From Halichondria panicea (taxonomy: Eukaryota; Porifera; Demospongiae; Suberitida; Halichondriidae): 64,000 bases of DNA. The DNA is taken from assembly GCF_963675165.1 (NCBI RefSeq), contig NC_087384.1, forward strand, positions 5,015,182-5,079,181. Direction: 5' to 3'. Both the position numbers and the translations under genes were made by a program. This document shows, in pieces, positions 59,625 to 64,000 of the stretch. The notes beneath the pieces are model-generated. The model was not told the origin of the DNA. It did no database searches and saw only the letters and a program-made list of their open reading frames with translations. Within the stretch, counting starts at the first letter, position 1; every line of letters starts with the position of its first letter.

Positions 59625-59788
59625 AATAGGAAAGAAACCTTGCTCATTCCAGAAAATTTCACGGGGGAATATACAATGGAGGAAGTATACCACAACACAT
59701 GCACATGCACATAGGAAAGAAACCTTGCTCATTGCAGAGACTTTCACGGGGGAATACACAATGTGGTTAAAATGCAGTGCATATATAA
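59625..59788 (+). promoter_or_regulatory. Promoter of secreted protein copy 2
   Basis: One full and one partial copy of the 84-bp repeat (59625 and 59711) followed by TATATAA at 59782-59788, 56 bp before the ATG. A diverged third unit may start near 59580. Confidence 0.65.
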
Positions 59789-59844
59789 GGAAGTCAGTTA
59801 AACGGGACAAAAGTATAGGAAAGATCAATCTGCTTCAAGAGACC

Positions 59845-60315
59845 ATGGCAATGAAAATGATTGTGTTTTTTGCTCTGCTTGCTTTGAGCTGCTCAGCTGC
59901 TGTAGCTGACTCTCAGTCTCAACAAGGTGACACTATGAATGCAGAATTCATTGATCTGATGAAAGTTCTCAATCAAAAAGCCAAGGAGCAGGGTGATGCA
60001 TCCAACTTCGAAGCTAAGCTGCAAAGCCTCAATCAGAAAGCAATAGAGCAGAGTCACACATCCAACTTTGGAGCTAAGTTGCAAAGCCTCAAAGATTCAA
60101 TCGCCGTGACAATGGCTCGCAGTTGCAGTGAGTTATGCCAGTCAGCAAATTATGGAGATGGAGTAATAATTGGAACGGCACCAATCTGTGGCGGAAATTG
60201 TAATAGTGATTGTCCCCATCCTCACTGCTACATAGGTACTACTAACTGGTCTGACTATGGAGCGTCATGCTGGTTGGGGGGAAACAAAGTGTGCTGCTGT
60301 GGTGAGGCAAAATGA
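59845..60315 (+). CDS. Small cysteine-rich secreted protein, copy 2
   Basis: 156 residues, identical to the protein at 50457 except Ala for Thr at residue 10 in the signal peptide; the mature protein is therefore unchanged. Same two 20-residue repeats and ten-cysteine C-terminal domain. It sits at the same place in the duplication unit, followed by identical downstream DNA. Near-identity of coding and non-coding DNA implies a recent duplication or gene conversion; the family is unknown. Confidence 0.8.
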   Translation: MAMKMIVFFALLALSCSAAVADSQSQQGDTMNAEFIDLMKVLNQKAKEQGDASNFEAKLQSLNQKAIEQSHTSNFGAKLQSLKDSIAVTMARSCSELCQSANYGDGVIIGTAPICGGNCNSDCPHPHCYIGTTNWSDYGASCWLGGNKVCCCGEAK

Positions 60316-61232
60316 ATACTTATATTATATTATACATGTTATATATACAATCATGCATGCAGCACTGTGATAAAGTGAAGAAAAGACGGAAGACATTGAA
60401 GCTGTCAGTACTGTATACATAGTGTTGTTTATTAGCTTATTATAAGTATACAAAAATATACAAGCATTTAAGAGGCTATAATTATTATAGAACATTGTGT
60501 GTATTGTATTTGTTACCTTATGTATAATTATAAGTAAATGTATTTCCTTATGTTCAATTTTTGTAATGTAATGCCAGCCTATGCCTGGATTGATTTAGTT
60601 TTGTGATGGAACTAGACTGAGAAGTGAACGTTATGTGTCAATGTGCTTAATGTCTTGAAGTATTTATCAAAATTCAAGCTGTGAATAGCTATAGTTGAGC
60701 TAGTCCTACTTAGATTGTTTTATACCGCTCGGTGACAATAGTTGTACCATAGATATCAAGGGTGTATTGGATTTGTACTACCGAGGGCAGTTCTATGTAT
60801 TCCCCGAGGGCACAGTTTACGTTAACTTCAAATTCTGTCAACTACACACATACAATTCCAGACAAAGCATACATAAATTTCTCTATCATTATAAATTCTA
60901 CAAAAAGCCTAGCATTTAGGATTAGCCTCGTCACTAGGTCCATTTTTCTTTAATGGAGCGCTTTCTCCCTTCTGTACTAAAAATCGGCCTGGGAAAAAGG
61001 CTAGCAGGATGTGCTACTAAGTTAATTGAACATGCACATTCAGTTTTCATTCACGTGCACCATGCACTGTTTAGCTGTATATACAAATGCAGGGTAATTG
61101 TTCTATGACCATGTCAGTAATAGTGATCGCTGTCTTGCTATCTTAATTGTCTTCCAGCTAGCTCACTATAGCTTTACTTTAAATGTTTTCTCAGCATCAA
61201 GATAATTATGTCTCACCCACATTCAACATAAG

Positions 61233-62716
61233 ATGAACAAGTATAAATTATAAATTCGTTGTGATTGTACACTCTGAAACTATCGGTTTTGTAAAATAAT
61301 CTGTACAGCTAAAAGAACTGGTTTTGGTAATTAGTCTCATTTACGTTGATTTCAAAAATGTTGTTAATCCACACATACAATTCCGGACAAAGCATGCATG
61401 CATATGCACCATTTAAATTCTACAAAAGGCCTAGCATATTTAAGATTAGCCTTGTCACTATAAGGTCCTTTAATGGAGCGCTTTCTCCCTTCTGTACTAG
61501 AAATCGGCCTGGGAATAAGGCTAGTAGGATGTGCTACAAAGTTAATTGAACATGCACATTCAGTTTTCATTTACCATGCAATGTTTAGCTGTATATAATG
61601 TACAAATGCAGGGTAATTGTTCTAAATAGCGATCGCTGTCTTGCTATATCATAATCTTAATTAATTGTCTTCCAGCTCACTATAGCTTTACTTCAAATGT
61701 TTTCTCAGCATCAAGATATGTCTCACCCATGCACATTCAACATAAGTTTCATGCATGTCTGCCTTGCACGGGTTTCACTGCACTCTTTAGCGAGCTTCCC
61801 GTCTGTATAGTTAGACAAGACGCTGTATTATTATAATAAGTGTCAATCGTCCGATAACAATTCAGACAGCCGGCGAACATGTTCTGAATATTAATATTTT
61901 GAGTGCCCTCACCATCACAGAAAATGGTTTTCCTCTGATTGCTGATATGCTTATACATCCATCAATTATTGGTTTGTCATTTCTTAAACAGCCTCGTTAA
62001 TTTTTTTTGCAGTTGATCGGTGTAACTGGATGGTCCAGTTTAGCCTATACTTAGCATCATTAGTAGAGACTATTGTGAAGCAGTGTGCACTCAAGTTTCA
62101 TATATACAGTACACCACATACATACTGCATGCATTTTCTGGGATGGCCTGATCAGGTTAATGTAACTAGAAGGAAGTTAGTCACTACTATAGATATATAC
62201 TGGATTTTGAAACAAAAAGTTGGTGGACTTATGATGGATAAGCAGGCCCTGCCCCTCTAGGTGTATGGTTTCCTCTTTGAAACTCATTGTGAATTCGAGG
62301 CCACATAACTATTGAAAATGGTCACCCTTCGTTTCCACATACAAAGTTGTTAGCTTGGTTTTATTTTCACATACAGTGACCTTTTAAACGGTGCAAAGTG
62401 GACGACATTGCACTTCCTAGCCTGTTACGTACACTGGAACATAAGATCTATACTGGATTGCTTGAAACACTGGTCAAAAACTGATAGTGACAGAATTAAC
62501 AGACTCTTCTTCAAAAAGGCAAGTAATATTATAATTATGTCCATAAGTGCGCATGCAGATTAATTGTGATTGTGATTGTGATGTAAAAATAATCCAAGGT
62601 ACGTTTGTAGGAACTTTACTTTTGTGGTATTAAAAAACATGTAGACGTCTATGATGTCATTTTGAACATACGCTTGTAACTTTCCCTGTAAGCCTGAAAG
62701 AGTTGTGTGTGTTAAG
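61233..62716 (+). repeat. Module T, copy 3 (diverged at its right end)
   Basis: Matches copy 2 almost exactly to about 62020 and then carries many substitutions and indels (62030-62716), unlike copies 1 and 2, which resemble each other there. Confidence 0.85.
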
Positions 62717-62919
62717 AATAATTTCATGGGTGACTGCATGCTTACCGGAAACACTACCAGGTCACACCTTCCATCTTTGCATATCATGTTATAACAGATA
62801 ATTCTAAAGTAACGGGACTCTCGAAATGTTGTGCTGTATATACGTAAATTTTTTACACACACCTATAGTAACCACAGAATTGATGTACACTTTGTATTTC
62901 TACAGATTGACTCTAAATC

Positions 62920-63669
62920 ATGAAAATGAAAACTGCTGTTGGTGCATTCATCTTAATAGTCTTTGTCACCTATCAAAATGTTAACGCCGGTCGTTATGAA
63001 AGACTTGAAGTTTTTTCACAGCACTCTTGCCCTGATTTGGTGAAAACTGGAAAGCTCTACAGGGCTCTACGCCCCGATGAAAACTGTGATAAGAATAGCG
63101 GGTTGGTCCCTAAAGATCCTTCTGCCAAACACAGTGTAGACTCTCATGTTAGCGAAAGAGAAAAAGACACTCAGTATATCTCTTTTTCGACATCTAAAGA
63201 CGTTACCAATAGATATATGAATAAGAAGAAACCTAGGATAGTCGAAGTGCTAGTTAAAGATCTTCCTGAATCTTGTAAGATTATAAACCTGAATGATAAG
63301 AACGTTCGTGACGAGGAAAAGCTTAGTAGTCTATCTATTGAAAACGCATTGAGAGATTGCGAAGTGCTGCTTGATAGTAAGTTTCCCATACCCTGTAAAG
63401 AAATAGATCCCGATGAGGACGACAGTCGACGGCAGTTTAATGAGGAGATGATACTTGCGATTAACAATCCAACATGCTTCAAACTGCTCACTGATTTAAA
63501 GCCCTCTGAAAGGTCGATTGAATGGTCTAAGAACGAGATCACGATCCCTAATCTGCTGAACATCATGTTCCCGAGTGACAAAAGCCGCAAACTGCTGAAT
63601 ACCAAGACTGTCTTCAAAATCAGGAAATTTTGTAAGCCGCTCATGAAAAAGGTTGCAAGATTTGGTTGA
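62920..63669 (+). CDS. Secreted protein with ADP-ribosyltransferase-like pattern
   Basis: 249 residues; ATG 62920 opens a signal peptide (MKMKTAVGAFILIVFVTYQNVNA). The mature part shows KLYRALRPDEN with Arg48, then GLVPKDP, SHVSE, and YISFSTSKDVTNRYM with the S-T-S at 90-92, and later FNEEMILAINNP with Glu175/176. An Arg, an STS strand and a downstream Glu in this order are the hallmark of R-S-E type ADP-ribosyltransferase folds, found in secreted enzymes and toxins and in animal ectoenzymes. The remainder (about 185-249) is basic and unassigned. A TTTCTACAG acceptor just upstream (62895-62904) suggests a 5' UTR intron. No copy of this gene is seen elsewhere in the window. The fold call is inference from motifs; ExE toxin-like specificity cannot be told. 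Confidence 0.5.
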   Translation: MKMKTAVGAFILIVFVTYQNVNAGRYERLEVFSQHSCPDLVKTGKLYRALRPDENCDKNSGLVPKDPSAKHSVDSHVSEREKDTQYISFSTSKDVTNRYMNKKKPRIVEVLVKDLPESCKIINLNDKNVRDEEKLSSLSIENALRDCEVLLDSKFPIPCKEIDPDEDDSRRQFNEEMILAINNPTCFKLLTDLKPSERSIEWSKNEITIPNLLNIMFPSDKSRKLLNTKTVFKIRKFCKPLMKKVARFG

Positions 63670-64000
63670 CAGCATGTATTCTAATCAACTTACTAACTAA
63701 TGGTATATAGCCTAGCTCTAAATTGCATATTATGCAATCTGTTGTGTAATGACTCTACTGAGATTTGCCTATCAATGATCAATGATATCTTCTATGTATA
63801 GGTTGTACTCGTGGCTTATATTAGAGGCAATTTAAAAATAGCAGAAAAGAGCAGAAAAATAGGCAATGTCTTGAGCTGCTACCAAGGCCATTGGGGAGAC
63901 TAGAGAGGGAAAGGCCAATAAAAGTACGTACATAATTATCACACTGATTCCAAGCCATTCTTAGGGTCAGGGCAAAGGCGTATACAGAGTAGACGGCATA
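63670..64000. other. 3' flank, no gene seen
   Basis: AT-rich sequence to the end of the window. The last bases (GGCGTATACAGAGTAGACGG) loosely recall the GGCGTATACCGTATAG start of the MITE at 40188 but are too short to assign. Confidence 0.4.

Larger units (their letters stand above)
54828..61232 (+). repeat. Tandem duplication unit U, copy 2
   Basis: Second copy of 45379-51844. Local differences include a unique 150 bp at 59468-59620 before the promoter and small indels throughout the LINE, whose breaks are largely shared with copy 1, so the LINE was already dead when the unit duplicated. Confidence 0.93.

Overview
This is a eukaryotic window, most likely from an invertebrate animal and probably a demosponge. 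The evidence is single-gene transcription units with short GT-AG introns, eukaryotic cytosolic Hsp70, SNAP29, ARL16 and RAB3GAP2 homologues, two tRNA genes inside introns, many small inverted-repeat transposons and non-LTR retroelements. Two neighbouring kinase-plus-Kelch genes fit the tyrosine-kinase-like expansions known from sponges; the sponge assignment is inference from this architecture and the compact introns. There are no operons, CRISPR arrays or bacterial signals.

Layout, 1-12.3 kb: the last exon of a FYVE-domain gene (+, MTMR3/4-like), an RNF34/RFFL-type E3 ligase (-), ARL16 (+), a heat-shock-type Hsp70 with HSE and TATA box (+), SNAP29 (-), and an intronless kinase/coiled-coil/Kelch gene (+). 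12.3-25.5 kb: a nest of four transposable elements inside one another, a five-exon Kelch/coiled-coil/kinase gene whose domain order is the reverse of its neighbour, and an inverted full-length copy of one of the nested elements right behind it. 25.5-39.8 kb: RAB3GAP2, resolved here into 31 exons (about 1,362 residues), hosting tRNA-Leu(AAG), an antisense tRNA-Arg(ACG), minisatellites and MITEs in its introns. 39.8-42.7 kb: a MITE-rich spacer, including a filled/empty insertion-site pair.

42.7-64 kb is an accessory block built by duplication. It holds a frameshifted GH5-like secreted glycosidase gene, two nearly identical genes for a small cysteine-rich secreted protein inside a tandem duplication of about 6.4 kb, three copies of a 1.5-kb non-coding module, two matching copies of a broken non-LTR retroelement framed by inverted repeats, an 11-unit 54-bp minisatellite, and finally a secreted protein with an ADP-ribosyltransferase-like R-S-E pattern. 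All four genes in this block encode apparent signal peptides, so the region looks like a young, fast-changing cluster of secreted effectors or digestive/defence proteins, whereas the left two thirds holds conserved housekeeping genes for membrane traffic, ubiquitination and chaperoning.

All exon boundaries are read by eye from splice consensus and reading-frame phase; no searches were run.
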